The notes under the pieces were generated by a model that saw only the letters and a list, made by a program, of their open reading frames with translations, was not told where the DNA came from and did not search any database. From the NCBI RefSeq assembly GCF_029760895.1, contig NZ_CP121679.1, forward strand, positions 4,260,001 to 4,324,000: a stretch of 64,000 bases of DNA, given 5' to 3'. Source of the stretch: Ancylobacter sp. WKF20 (GTDB lineage Bacteria; Pseudomonadota; Alphaproteobacteria; Rhizobiales; Xanthobacteraceae). Below, piece after piece: positions 25,745 to 35,332 of the stretch. A program made the position numbers and the translations under genes. How positions within the stretch are numbered: the stretch's first letter is position 1; the number at the start of each line of letters is the position of its first letter.

Positions 25745-26719
25745 TCAGCCGATCCGCGCTTCCAGCTTCGCGTAGAGCGGGTTTTCGGCCGCGAAGACAT
25801 AGTCGAGCGGGCCGACTGATACCGTCGACGCCCCCTTCTCGCGCAGGAACACGGCGAGGCCGTGCAGCGTGTCGGGCGGGCAGTGCAGCGTAACCATGCC
25901 GGACGAGGTCGGCGCGCCGAAGGGCGCGGTGCAGCGGAAGCGGCGCACCGCCTCGCTCACCACCACGCTGTCGCAGGCGGTGAAGCGCGTCTTCACCTCG
26001 CGCATGGTGGCCGCGCGCTTTGCCGCCGTCACCCGGTCGAGCAGCGCCCGCGCCGCCGCCCGCGCGCCCGCGTTCCAGTCGGCCGAGAGCGAGGCAACCA
26101 GATTGGCCTCGGAGCGCAGGATCACCCCGTCATCCACCACCTTCAGCGCGTTCGCCGCCAGCGTCGAGCCGGTGGTGGTGATGTCGACGATCAGCTCCGC
26201 CGTGCCGGCCGCCGGCGTGCCTTCGGTGGCGCCCAGGCTTTCGACGATGCGGTAATCGACGATGCCGTGCCGGGCGAAGAAGGCGCGGGTGAGGGTGAGA
26301 TATTTGGTCGCCACCCGCATGCGCCGGCCACGGCTGGCGTGGAAATGCGTCGCCACATCGTCGAGGTCGCGCATGGTGCGCACGTCGATCCAGGCCTGCG
26401 GCACCGCCACCACGACATTGGCGTGGCCGAAGCCGAGGCCCTCCACCAGCAGCACCTTGGAATCGGCGTCGGGAATGCTCTCGCGCACCAGATCCTCGCC
26501 GGTGACGCCGAGATGCACGGCGCCCGCCGCGAGCTGGCTGGCGATCTCGGAGGCGGAGAGATAGGCGACCTCCACCCCCTCGACGCCCGATAGCGTGCCG
26601 CGATAGTCGCGCGCCCCGCGCGACTGGTTCAGCGTCATGCCGGCGCGGCCGAAGAAGCCGGTGGCGTTTTCCTGCAGCCGGCCCTTGGAGGGAACGGCGA
26701 CGATAAGGGGCGATGTCAT
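25745..26719 (-). CDS. hisG: ATP phosphoribosyltransferase, catalytic subunit
   Basis: A 324-aa first enzyme of histidine biosynthesis: ATP plus PRPP gives phosphoribosyl-ATP. It starts [19 protein letters not shown] and contains the PRPP-binding [21 protein letters not shown]. It is longer than the roughly 210-230 aa short form; the last 90 or so residues ([20 protein letters not shown] onward) look like the regulatory ACT-like domain of long HisG. The start overlaps hisZ by four bases. A long HisG next to HisZ is an uncommon combination. Confidence 0.95.
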   Translation of the reverse strand: MTSPLIVAVPSKGRLQENATGFFGRAGMTLNQSRGARDYRGTLSGVEGVEVAYLSASEIASQLAAGAVHLGVTGEDLVRESIPDADSKVLLVEGLGFGHANVVVAVPQAWIDVRTMRDLDDVATHFHASRGRRMRVATKYLTLTRAFFARHGIVDYRIVESLGATEGTPAAGTAELIVDITTTGSTLAANALKVVDDGVILRSEANLVASLSADWNAGARAAARALLDRVTAAKRAATMREVKTRFTACDSVVVSEAVRRFRCTAPFGAPTSSGMVTLHCPPDTLHGLAVFLREKGASTVSVGPLDYVFAAENPLYAKLEARIG

Positions 26720-27834
26720 TGGCGCGCCTCCACGGCGTCGAGGCGGTCGAGCCAGACGGCGAAACCGACCGCCGGCACGGGCTCCGGCGCGCCGAGCCGG
26801 GCGAGCAGCCCGTCATAGCGCCCGCCGGCGACCAGTGGCGCGCCGTTTCCATTCTCGTGCAGCTCGAACACCATGCCGCTGTAATAGTCGAGCGGCCGGC
26901 CGAAGGCGGCGGCGAAGGACAGGCGCTCGGGCTCGATGCCCTGCGCGGCGATGAAATTGGTGCGGCTCTCGAAGCTGTCGAGCGCGGCGGCAAGGTCCAG
27001 CCCCGCCTCGTCGGCCAGCGCCCGCAGCGCGCCGGCGGCGGCGTCGGGATTGCCCTGAATGGCGAGATAGCGCTCGAGCACCGCGACCTTCTCGGGCGCC
27101 AGCCCCTCCGCGTCACCGGGGGCGGCCTGCTCCAGGAAGCGCTCGGCGATTTCTGAGACGGTGCGGCCGGCCACCGTGGTGATGCCGGCGATGGACAGCA
27201 GGTCCGCCACCAGCGCGCGGGCGGCGGCGGGGTCGGAGCCGGCCAGCGCCGAGAGCACGCCGGCATGGGCGGAAACGCCGCCGGCTTCCGGGCGCTGCTT
27301 CAGCGCCTCGAGATCGGCGCGCAGATCGCCGGAGCGGGCGAAATCCTTCATCAGCCGGCGCCGCCAGCCGGGCGGCAGGTCAAGCGCGTCGAGCAGGGCG
27401 GCGAACAGCCCGGCATCGCCGAGGCGGATGGTCGGGTCGATCACGCCCCAGAGCGCGGCCGTCTCCAGCCCCAGCGCCAGAAGCTCGGCATCGGCGGCTT
27501 CGCGATCCGTGCGGCCGAAGGATTCCACACCCGCCTGCAACAGCTCGCCCTGCGCCACATCCGAGCGGAACACCGGGCCGAGATAGGCGAAATCGCGCGG
27601 CTGGGCGGCACCGTCGGCGATGTAGAGGCGGCACACGGGCAAAGTGAGGTCCGGCCGCAGGCAGAGCTCGCGCCCCTCCGGGTCGGTGGTGATGAACATG
27701 GTCCGCCGCATTTCCTCGCCGGAGAGGTCGAGAAAGGCGTCGGCCGGCTGGAGCACCGGCGGCTCGACACGCGCGAATCCGGCCCGCGCATAGAGCGCGA
27801 GCAAGTCGTCGGCGTGGCTCATTTCGGCGGGCAT
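26716..27834 (-). CDS. hisZ: ATP phosphoribosyltransferase regulatory subunit HisZ
   Basis: A 372-aa class II aminoacyl-tRNA synthetase paralog. Visible are motif 2-like [25 protein letters not shown] and the C-terminal [12 protein letters not shown]. It lacks a complete HisRS catalytic and anticodon-binding part. HisZ partners with HisG as an activating and feedback-responsive subunit. It is immediately upstream of hisG with a four-base overlap. hisS, often its upstream neighbour, lies about 2.4 kb away on the same strand beyond the repeat region. Confidence 0.95.
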   Translation of the reverse strand: MPAEMSHADDLLALYARAGFARVEPPVLQPADAFLDLSGEEMRRTMFITTDPEGRELCLRPDLTLPVCRLYIADGAAQPRDFAYLGPVFRSDVAQGELLQAGVESFGRTDREAADAELLALGLETAALWGVIDPTIRLGDAGLFAALLDALDLPPGWRRRLMKDFARSGDLRADLEALKQRPEAGGVSAHAGVLSALAGSDPAAARALVADLLSIAGITTVAGRTVSEIAERFLEQAAPGDAEGLAPEKVAVLERYLAIQGNPDAAAGALRALADEAGLDLAAALDSFESRTNFIAAQGIEPERLSFAAAFGRPLDYYSGMVFELHENGNGAPLVAGGRYDGLLARLGAPEPVPAVGFAVWLDRLDAVEARQ

Positions 27835-27969
27835 GGGGCTCTGGTCCGCTGCGATCAGTCGAGGAGCGCCCGGCGGGCGCGCCGCGCGCTTCTAGCAAAG
27901 GGGGCGGGCCCGGTCCATGCACGGCACATGACATGGTTGCCGCACGGGGGCGTTCCCCATTCCTCCCAC

Positions 27970-28278
27970 CGTCATCCCGGACGGCCGAAGGCCGATCCGG
28001 GATCGGGGGGCGCCTCGTTCGGGCGGCCTCCCACCCCTCACGCCGTCATCCCCGGGCTTGGCCCGGGGATCCACGACTTTGGGCCGGCGCAGCGGCGGGA
28101 AGTCGTGGATGGCCGGGCCAAGCCCGGCCATGACGGCGTGAGGGTGTAGGGCGCCGCGCCAGAGTTGAATGGAAGCCGTCCCCCGGCTCACGTCCGGGGC
28201 CGGGATGCCGCCCCCCGTGACGCCGGCCCCTTTGTGAAGCGTCATCCCGGACGGCCGAAGGCCGAGCCGGGATCGCGT
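27970..28278. repeat. Dispersed repeats A-B-A upstream of hisZ
   Basis: A family A palindrome at about 27970-28005, a full family B element at 28044-28135, and another family A copy at 28240-28278. The stretch between them (28140-28240) shows nothing recognisable. Together with the following segments they form a gene-poor block of about 1.9 kb. Confidence 0.88.
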
Positions 28279-28440
28279 GCCGCCAGTCGGTCCCGCAAAC
28301 GCACCCGCACCAAAACCGCCCCTCCCTCCGCCCACACCAAAACCCCCGCGCCGCGTCGCGGCCGGGGTTCTGCGTCAGGCACCGACAGCCCAAAGAAGGG
28401 CGCGCGGGGCACCGGGGCGGACGCCAACGGCGGCCGCCTG

Positions 28441-28671
28441 CACCTTTGTTTTAAAAGGTGGTGCAAGCCTTCACTCAGCCAACCGACGCGCCGCTCCCGG
28501 CGCCCCGCACGCGGTGTTTTATGGCTTGCTCCGAATGGCCCCTGGAGGAGTCAGACTTGTTATCCTCCACTGAAGGCGGCGCCCACGCGCTTGAAGGCGC
28601 GTAGCATCCCGCCCGTGAACGGCGCTACGCCGCACGGGAACACCCGACTTGGGCCGCGACGCCTTCGGGTG
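28441..28671. other. Unexplained segment with many perfect inverted repeats, possible structured RNA
   Basis: Within 231 bases there are several perfect complementary pairs: CACCTTT/AAAGGTG (28441/28454); GCAAGCC/GGCTTGC (28463/28523), which competes with GCCTTCA/TGAAGGC (28467/28571); GGAGGA/TCCTCC (28544/28563); GCGTAGC/GCTACGC (28599/28624), interleaved with CCCGTG/CACGGG (28612/28633) as an H-type pseudoknot; and CACCCGA/TCGGGTG (28641/28665). It is not a copy of repeat families A or B. No tRNA T-loop, tmRNA tag, RNase P or SRP signature is seen, and the strand is undecided. It may be a structured RNA or a mobile repeat remnant. Confidence 0.4.
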
Positions 28672-28718
28672 CGTTAAGCCCGCCGACGCCGCCACCGCCC
28701 CCATCCCCCACGCCGGCC

Positions 28719-28763
28719 GCTCCGGACGCTCCGGACGCTCCGGACGCTCCGGACGCTCCGGAC
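28719..28763. repeat. Five tandem copies of a 9-bp unit
   Basis: GCTCCGGAC is repeated five times without interruption. There are no spacers and no cas genes, so it is a simple minisatellite rather than a CRISPR. It lies in the gene-poor block before the 277-bp array. Confidence 0.95.
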
Positions 28764-28863
28764 GCACCCCTCGGTGGGGACAGGTACGGGTAGGATGACG
28801 GAGATTGGGGTGAATGTCTAGGTTTTTTTTCCTACAAGCCTTGTTTGCCGTCGTCTCTGTTTC

Positions 28864-29588
28864 CGTCATCCCGGACGGCCAAAGGCCGAGCCGGGATCGC
28901 GCTCCGACTTGATCACGCGGTTCCCGCCCTCACGCCGTCATCCCCGGGCTTGGCCCGGGGATCCACGACTTCGGTCGGGCGCCACGAGAGGCAAGTCGTG
29001 GATGGCCGGGTCAAGCCCGGCCATGACGCCGTGCAGGTGGTGATGATGCGCTCTATGAGCCCCTTCGGCCCGCGATCCCGGCTCTCCGCTACGCTGCGGC
29101 CGGGATGACGATGGGATGGGGGATGGCGGCAACCTATAGCCGTCATCCCGGACGGCCAAAGGCCGATCCGGGATCGCGTGCCGCCTTCGCTCACGCGGTC
29201 CCCACCCTCACGCCGTCATCCCCGGGCTTGGGCCGGGGATCCACGACTTGGGCCGGGCGCGACAGCGGCAAGTCGTGGATGGCCGGGTCAAGCCCGGCCA
29301 TGACGCTGTGCAGGTGGTGATGATGCGCCCGATGAGCCCCATCGGCCCGCGATCCCGGCTCTCCGCTACGCTGCGGCCGGGATGACGATGGGATGGGGGA
29401 TGGCGGCAACCTATAGCCGTCATCCCGGACGGCCAAAGGCCGATCCGGGATCGCGTGCCGCCTTCGCTCACGCGGCTCCCACCCTTACGCCGTCATCCCC
29501 GGGCTTGGCCCGGGGATCCACGACTTGGGCCGGGCGCGACGAGGAAGTCGTGGATGGCCGGGTCAAGCCCGGTCCTGACGCTGTGCCG
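28864..29588. repeat. 277-bp composite repeat, two full tandem copies and a partial third
   Basis: Units start at 28864, 29141 and 29418, exactly 277 bases apart. Each full unit is a family A palindrome, a family B element, and an inverted family A copy ending CCGGGATGACG, then a shared tail ending GGCAACCTATAGC. The second and third units are closer to each other than to the first. The third stops after its family B part near 29588. The array suggests duplication of a composite element next to the his genes. Confidence 0.93.
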
Positions 29589-29754
29589 GGGGAGGCAGCG
29601 TCGCTTCCGAGGTTGCGTGCCCGCGGGCCGCGCCTTTCCCGGCCGTCCCGCTTGCCGCCGGCCGTAGCGGGAACGCGGACCTCGTCCCTCTGGCAACGCC
29701 CCGAGGTGGCGCCTATCTCACCGCCGCACGCATTTCCCATGAGGACGGTTCATC

Positions 29755-29982
29755 ATGAAAGGCGCCATCAAAGAGCTCTCCAGCTGGTTCGAGGCCCATG
29801 GTCTCAACCCCGCCGATTTCCGCCTGCGGCTGGAGGCGCGCAGCATTGCCGCGCAGCGCGACGCGCTGAAGGCCTTCAAGGCGGATGTGGAGCCGCATCT
29901 CGCTCCGCCCGCCGCGCCGCACCGCAAGGGCACGCTGGAGGGGGTGGAGATCTCCGTCGAGGGGCCGCTGCACGGCTTCTGA
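29755..29982 (+). CDS. Small hypothetical protein
   Basis: A 75-aa soluble product, MKGAIKELSSWFEAHGLNPA at the start, with amphipathic helices and a Pro-rich centre (LAPPAAPHR). GAGG lies about ten bases before the ATG. Codon use looks like that of neighbouring genes and the composition is not that of a shadow frame. No family is recognised. It follows the repeat array and faces the small membrane gene and hisS. Confidence 0.6.
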   Translation: MKGAIKELSSWFEAHGLNPADFRLRLEARSIAAQRDALKAFKADVEPHLAPPAAPHRKGTLEGVEISVEGPLHGF

Positions 29983-30005
29983 GACGCGCCACCTACTCGC
30001 CCCGC

Positions 30006-30227
30006 CTACTCGCCCCGCCGTCGGGCGTTCAGCCGGTTGAGGACGTCGAGGAACACCGAGATAAAGAAGAACGAGGCGAGGAACATCAGGATCGCGTAGA
30101 GCGCGAAGCTCTCCGCGATCGCGGGGTAGCGCGCTTCGAGCGAGGCGGTGGCGAGGAAGCCGGCGCCGGCGCCCAAGCCGCCGGCGAGCGCGCTGGTGGC
30201 GCGGGAGCTGAGCGGGAACAGCGCCAT
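30006..30227 (-). CDS. Small membrane protein downstream of hisS
   Basis: A 73-aa product starting MALFPLSSRATSALAGGLGA. It has a Gly-rich first hydrophobic stretch and a strong second one (FALYAILMFLASFFFISVFL), ending in a basic tail. AAAGGGG stands six bases before the ATG, which is 11 bases past the hisS stop, so it is probably cotranscribed with hisS. Function unknown. Confidence 0.62.
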   Translation of the reverse strand: MALFPLSSRATSALAGGLGAGAGFLATASLEARYPAIAESFALYAILMFLASFFFISVFLDVLNRLNARRRGE

Positions 30228-30238
30228 GGCCCGCCCCT

Positions 30239-31723
30239 TTAGCCCAGCGCCGCGCCGTGCGGCACGCCGTGATGGTCGAGCACCTCGATCACCTTGGCCA
30301 CCAGTTCGGCCTCGGCACAGGAAAACTGCGCCGGGCGGCTCTCGCGCCATTCCGCATTGTCGGTGATGGCGGCGGCGGCCTTGGCGCCCTCGATCAGATC
30401 CTTGATCTGCACCGTGCCGGCGGCCCGCTCGTCTGAGCCCTGGATGACCACGCAGGGCGAGTTGCGCCGGTCGGCATATTTGAACTGGTTGCCGAGATTC
30501 TTCGGGTTGCCGAGATACATCTCGGCGCGGATGCCGCTGTTACGCAACTGCGCCACGAGGCCCATATAATGGGCCGTCTGGTCGCGATCCATGACCACCA
30601 CCACGACCGGGCCGAACTCGGGTTTGGCTTCCGTTTTCAGATAGGAGAGCGCGGAAGCGAGGCGCGAGACGCCGATGGAGAAACCGGTCGCTGGCACCGC
30701 CTCGCCGCGGAAGCGGCCGACCAGCCCGTCATAGCGCCCGCCGCCGCCGACCGAGCCAAAGCGCACCGGGCGGCCCTTCTCGTCCGAGACGGTAAAGGTC
30801 AGCTCGGCCTCGAAGACCGGGCCGGTGTAATATTCAAGGCCGCGGACGACGGAGGGGTCGATGCGGATTCGCTCTTGATAGCCGGCTCCGTTCACCAGCG
30901 CCTCGATCTCGTCCAGTTCGCGGCGTCCGTCGAGATAGGTCGCGCTGGCCGGAACAAATTCGCCACCGCCGGGGGTGAGCATGGACAGGACAACCTGCGT
31001 CTGCCCCTCATCCAGCCCCGCGCCCTTGGTGAAATCCCCGCTCTTGGCCTCGGGGTTCTCCCAGCGGCCGGGGCCGAGCAGGTCGCGCACGCCGTCAATG
31101 CCGACCTTGTCAAACTTGTCGATGGCGCGCAGCACGGTGAGGCGGCGGCCGGCATTTTCCTCGCCGCCGAGGCCGATGGCCTCCAGCACGCCGTCCAGCA
31201 CTTTGCGGTTATTGACCTTGATGACGAACTGGCCCTTGAGGCCCAGCGCTTCCAGCGTGTCGGCCATCATCATGCAGATCTCGGCATCCGCCGCGACGGT
31301 GGGGGCGCCCACCGTGTCGGCGTCGAACTGCATGAACTGGCGGAAGCGGCCGGGGCCGGGCTTCTCGTTGCGGAACACCCAGCCGGCCCGGTAGGAGCGG
31401 AAGGGTTTGGGCAGCTTGTCGAAATTCTCCGCCACATGGCGGGCGAGCGGGGCGGTCAGGTCGTAGCGCAGCGACAGCCACTGCTCGTCATCGTCCTGGA
31501 AGGAGAACACGCCCTCATTCGGCCGGTCCTGATCGGGCAGGAATTTGCCGAGCGCGTCGGTGTATTCGATGAAGGGAGTTTCCAGCGCCTCGAAGCCGTA
31601 GAGCTCATAGACCTTGCGGATGGTCTCCAGCATGGCGCGCGTGGCGCCGAGCTCGGCCGGCCCGCGATCGGCAAAGCCGCGCGGCATCCGCGCCTTGAGT
31701 TTGCTGGGCTTGTCCTTGGCCAT
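30239..31723 (-). CDS. hisS: Histidyl-tRNA synthetase
   Basis: A 494-aa class II aminoacyl-tRNA synthetase that charges tRNA-His. Motif 2 ([20 protein letters not shown]), the histidine-specific [12 protein letters not shown], motif 3 ([13 protein letters not shown] and GFSIGVSRL) and a C-terminal anticodon-binding domain are present. The ATG at 31723 has AAGGA seven bases upstream and is preferred to a TTG five codons earlier. The insert after motif 2 makes it longer than the E. coli enzyme, as in other alphaproteobacteria. Confidence 0.96.
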   Translation of the reverse strand: MAKDKPSKLKARMPRGFADRGPAELGATRAMLETIRKVYELYGFEALETPFIEYTDALGKFLPDQDRPNEGVFSFQDDDEQWLSLRYDLTAPLARHVAENFDKLPKPFRSYRAGWVFRNEKPGPGRFRQFMQFDADTVGAPTVAADAEICMMMADTLEALGLKGQFVIKVNNRKVLDGVLEAIGLGGEENAGRRLTVLRAIDKFDKVGIDGVRDLLGPGRWENPEAKSGDFTKGAGLDEGQTQVVLSMLTPGGGEFVPASATYLDGRRELDEIEALVNGAGYQERIRIDPSVVRGLEYYTGPVFEAELTFTVSDEKGRPVRFGSVGGGGRYDGLVGRFRGEAVPATGFSIGVSRLASALSYLKTEAKPEFGPVVVVVMDRDQTAHYMGLVAQLRNSGIRAEMYLGNPKNLGNQFKYADRRNSPCVVIQGSDERAAGTVQIKDLIEGAKAAAAITDNAEWRESRPAQFSCAEAELVAKVIEVLDHHGVPHGAALG

Positions 31724-31866
31724 GGCACCGTCCTTCAAGAGTATCGGCGCGGTTTAGAGGAAGGGGCGCAACCCGGCAAGACGCGGGGTGTTGTGTGGGC
31801 GCGCGGGCGGGTGCTCACGGGCCGGCATGGGGGCCGGGGCCATCTTGACGCTCGGGTGCATTTTAT

Positions 31867-31886
31867 GTAAGTGATCGTTCACTAAC
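31867..31886. promoter_or_regulatory. Probable TetR-family operator
   Basis: GTAAGTGATCGTTCACTAAC is a 20-bp palindrome, matching its own complement at 16 of 20 positions. It lies 20 bases before the acyltransferase start codon, downstream of a TTGACG at 31845. The shape is typical of TetR-type operators, and a TetR gene is the last gene of the unit it would control, so autoregulation is likely. Confidence 0.65.
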
Positions 31887-31906
31887 AAAATGCGGGAGGC
31901 TCCGCC

Positions 31907-34900
31907 TTGTTCACCCGGCTGATGACGTCACGGCGCTTCGCGCCGCTTTTCTGGTGCCAGTTCTTCTCCGCCTTCAACGACAATTTCGTGAAGAACGCCA
32001 TGGCGCTCCTCATCCTCTACGGCCTCGCCTCGACGGCGGAGACCGGCGGGGCGCTGGTGACGCTGGCGGGCGGCGTGTTCATCCTGCCCTTCTTCCTGTT
32101 CTCCAGCCTCGGCGGGCAACTGGCCGACCGCTACGACAAGGCGCTGATCGCCCGCCGGCTGAAATTCGCCGAGATCTGGATCGTGCTCGTCGCCTCCTCC
32201 GGCTTCGTGCTCGGCTCGCTGCCGCTGCTGTTCATCGGCCTGTTCCTGATGGGCACGCTGAGCGCGCTGTTCGGGCCGGTGAAATACGGCATCCTGCCCG
32301 ACCATCTCGCCCGCGATGAGCTGGTCTCCGGCAATGCGCTGGTGGAGATGGCGACCTTCGCCGCCATTCTCGGCGGCACGGTCGGCGGCGCCATCGCCGT
32401 CACCCATACGCATGACTGGGCGGTGGCCGGCTTCACCTTCGTCTTCGCGGTGATCTGCTGGCTGAGCGCGCGGGCCATTCCGCACACGGCGGAAGGCGCG
32501 CCCGATCTCAAGATCGACGCCAACATCTGGCGCAGCACGGTGGCGCTGATTTCCGAGCTGCGCGCCACCCCCGCCATCTGGCGCGGCACGCTCATCGTCT
32601 CCTGGTTCTGGCTGGTCGGCGCTGTGGTGCTGGCGCTGCTGCCGACGCTGGTGAAGGAAGATGTCGGCGGCACGGAAGGCGTCGTCACGCTGTTCCTGCT
32701 GCTGTTCACTGTCGGCGTTGCCATCGGCTCCACGCTGGCGGCCAAGCTCTCCGAAGGGCGCATATTGCTGGCGCTGGTGCCGTTCGCCGGCTTCGTCATG
32801 GCGGGCTTCGCGCTGTTCCTCGGCGCGCATTTCGCCGCGCTGACGCCCGCCGCCGAGCCGATCGGCTGGTATGATTTCCTCACCTCGGATGTCGGCCTGC
32901 TGGCCGCGCTCGGACTTGTCGGCCTCGCCGCCGCGGGCGGCGCCTTCGTGGTGCCGACCTTCGCCTTCGTGCAGGCGGAAGCGGGCGAGGATCGCCGCGC
33001 CCGCGTCATCGCCGGCAATAACGTGCTGAACGCCGCCTTCATGACGGTGGGCGCGGTGGTGGTCGCCGGTCTTCAGGCCGCCGGCGTCGGCGCGCCGGCG
33101 CTGCTGGCGCTTATCGGCGTGACGACGCTCGTCGCCGCCTTCCTGACGGCGCGGGCCTTCCGCGGCCATGTGCTGCGCGACCTGATCCGCCTCGTTTTCC
33201 GCGTCGCCTTCCGCGTGGAGGTGAAGGGCGCCGAGCATCTGAAGGCCGCCGGGCCCGGCTCGGTCATCGCCATCAACCATGTGAGCTTCCTCGACGCGCC
33301 GCTCATCATGGCGCTGCTCGACCACGACCCGATCTTCGCGGTCGATGCGGGCATCGCCGAGCGGTGGTGGATCAAGCCGTTCCTCAAGCTGGTCCGCGCC
33401 TTCCCGCTCGACCCCACTCGCCCGCTGGCGACGCGCGACCTCATCCGCCTCGTCCAGCAGGGCGAGCGGCTGGTGATCTTCCCGGAGGGGCGCATCACCG
33501 TCACCGGCTCGATCATGAAGATCTATGACGGCTCGGCGCTGGTGGCCGACAAGGCGAAGGCGCCGGTGGTGCCGGTGCGCATCGAGGGGCTGGAGCAGAC
33601 CTATTTCTCGCGCCTCACCCCGGACCAGACGCGCAAGCGCCTGTTCCCCAAGGTGCGCGTCACCATCCTGCCGCCGCAGCGCATCGAGCTCGACCCGGAG
33701 CTGTTCGGCCGCAAGCGCCGGCGCGCGGCGGGCGCGGCGCTCTACGACATCATGTCGGACCTAATCTTCGAGACCTCGCACACCGACCAGACCATCTATC
33801 AGGCGGTGAAGGAGGCGGGCGAGCGGCTCGGCATGGGGCGCCTCGTGGTGGAAGATCCGCTCGGCACCGCGCTCACCTACCGCAAGCTGGTGCTCGGCGC
33901 GCGCATCCTCGGCGACAAGCTGGCAGAGGTCACCGAACGTGGCGAGAAGGTCGGCGTGCTGCTGCCCAACGCAGCGGGCATCGCCGTCGTGCTGATGGGC
34001 CTGTCCCGCCATGGCCGCGTGCCGGTGATGCTGAACTACACCGCCGGCGCCGTGAACCTCGTCGCGGCCTGCAAGGCGGCTCAGGTGAAGATCGTCGTCG
34101 CCTCCCAGGCCTTCATCGACAAGGCGCGGCTGGAGGCGGAGGTGGCCGAGCTGTCGAAGCATGTGCGCGTGCTGCTCACCGAGGATCTGCGCGCCCAGGT
34201 CACCGGCGCCGACAAGTTCAAGGCGTTGCTGCCGCTGCCCGACCCCAAGCCCGCCCACCCGGACGAGCCGGCCTTCATCCTGTTCACCTCGGGCTCGGAA
34301 GGCAGTCCCAAGGGCGTCGTGCTCTCCCACCGCAACATCCTGACCAATGTGGCGCAGGTGGCGGCGCGGATCGACTTCTCGCCGGCCGACATCATGTTCA
34401 ACGTGCTGCCGGTGTTCCATTCCTTCGGCCTCACCGGCGGGCTGATCCTGCCGATGGTGTCGGGCCTCAAGACCTATCTCTACCCCTCGCCGCTGCACTA
34501 CCGGATCATCCCGGAACTGGTCTACGCCACCAACGCCACCGCCATTGTCGGCACCGACACCTTCCTCATGGGCTATGCCCGCACGGCCAACCCCTATGAT
34601 TTCCGCTCGCTGCGCTTCGTGGTGGCCGGCGCCGAGCCGGTGAAGACGGAGACGCGGCGTGTGTGGATGGAGAAGTTCGGCCACCGCATTCTGGAGGGTT
34701 ATGGCGTGACCGAATGCGCGCCGGTGCTGGCGGTGAACACGCCGATGTTCAACCGCGCCGGCACGGTGGGCCGGATGCTGCCGGGCATCGAGCATGTGCT
34801 GGAGCCGATGACGGGGATCGAGGAAGGCGGGCGGCTGCGCGTGCGCGGGCCGAACATCATGCTCGGCTATATCCGCGCCGAGGCGCCGGGCGTCCTCGAG

Positions 34901-35332
34901 CCACCGGAGGAGGGCTGGTACGACACCGGCGACATCGTCGCGCTGGACGAGGAGGGCTTCGTCGCCATTCGCGGCCGGGTCAAGCGCTTCGCCAAGATCG
35001 CCGGCGAGATGATCTCGCTCGCTGCCATCGACGCCATGGTGGCCGCGCTGCGGCCGGATGCGGAGCATGTCGCGGTCGCCATTCCCGACGCCAAGCGCGG
35101 CGAGCGTATCCTCCTGCTCACCACCGCCACCGACCTCACCCGCGCGGCCCTGCAGGCGCACGGGCGCGAGATTGGCGTGACCGAGCTGATGATCCCGGCC
35201 GAGATCCTGCCCATGGACAGCCTGCCGCTGCTCGGCACCGGCAAGGTGGACTTCACCAAGGCGCGCGTCATGGCGCTGGAGATGATCGCCGCCCGCAACG
35301 TCACGGCGGGCGGGGCTGGAGGCCCGGCATGA
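31907..35332 (+). CDS. MFS-PlsC-acyl-ligase fusion (lysophospholipid transporter / 2-acyl-GPE acyltransferase / acyl-ACP synthetase)
   Basis: An 1141-aa three-domain protein. Residues 1 to about 420 are an LplT-like MFS transporter (FFSAFNDNFVKNAMALLILY). About 435-620 is a PlsC acyltransferase with NHVSFLD (about 457-463) and FPEGRIT (about 524). About 640-1141 is an AMP-binding acyl-CoA/ACP ligase with FTSGSEGSPKGVVLSH (about 792) and GWYDTGDIV. Together the parts match LplT plus Aas, which import lysophospholipid and reacylate it at the inner membrane. It starts at a TTG with GGGAGG nine bases upstream and overlaps the TetR gene by four bases. Confidence 0.9.
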   Translation: MFTRLMTSRRFAPLFWCQFFSAFNDNFVKNAMALLILYGLASTAETGGALVTLAGGVFILPFFLFSSLGGQLADRYDKALIARRLKFAEIWIVLVASSGFVLGSLPLLFIGLFLMGTLSALFGPVKYGILPDHLARDELVSGNALVEMATFAAILGGTVGGAIAVTHTHDWAVAGFTFVFAVICWLSARAIPHTAEGAPDLKIDANIWRSTVALISELRATPAIWRGTLIVSWFWLVGAVVLALLPTLVKEDVGGTEGVVTLFLLLFTVGVAIGSTLAAKLSEGRILLALVPFAGFVMAGFALFLGAHFAALTPAAEPIGWYDFLTSDVGLLAALGLVGLAAAGGAFVVPTFAFVQAEAGEDRRARVIAGNNVLNAAFMTVGAVVVAGLQAAGVGAPALLALIGVTTLVAAFLTARAFRGHVLRDLIRLVFRVAFRVEVKGAEHLKAAGPGSVIAINHVSFLDAPLIMALLDHDPIFAVDAGIAERWWIKPFLKLVRAFPLDPTRPLATRDLIRLVQQGERLVIFPEGRITVTGSIMKIYDGSALVADKAKAPVVPVRIEGLEQTYFSRLTPDQTRKRLFPKVRVTILPPQRIELDPELFGRKRRRAAGAALYDIMSDLIFETSHTDQTIYQAVKEAGERLGMGRLVVEDPLGTALTYRKLVLGARILGDKLAEVTERGEKVGVLLPNAAGIAVVLMGLSRHGRVPVMLNYTAGAVNLVAACKAAQVKIVVASQAFIDKARLEAEVAELSKHVRVLLTEDLRAQVTGADKFKALLPLPDPKPAHPDEPAFILFTSGSEGSPKGVVLSHRNILTNVAQVAARIDFSPADIMFNVLPVFHSFGLTGGLILPMVSGLKTYLYPSPLHYRIIPELVYATNATAIVGTDTFLMGYARTANPYDFRSLRFVVAGAEPVKTETRRVWMEKFGHRILEGYGVTECAPVLAVNTPMFNRAGTVGRMLPGIEHVLEPMTGIEEGGRLRVRGPNIMLGYIRAEAPGVLEPPEEGWYDTGDIVALDEEGFVAIRGRVKRFAKIAGEMISLAAIDAMVAALRPDAEHVAVAIPDAKRGERILLLTTATDLTRAALQAHGREIGVTELMIPAEILPMDSLPLLGTGKVDFTKARVMALEMIAARNVTAGGAGGPA

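Noticed and set aside
28441..28671. tmRNA, RNase P RNA or 6S RNA
   Set aside because: No T-loop, tag-peptide codons, RNase P core or recognisable 6S motif was found on either strand, so no named RNA family is assigned.
28165..28677. A 170-codon frame across the repeat-rich block
   Set aside because: Composition is Arg/Pro-rich, it runs through a family A repeat and through the inverted-repeat segment, and it lacks a ribosome site.
28719..28763. Short tandem array as a CRISPR
   Set aside because: Units of 9 bases are directly adjacent with no spacers, and no cas genes are present.
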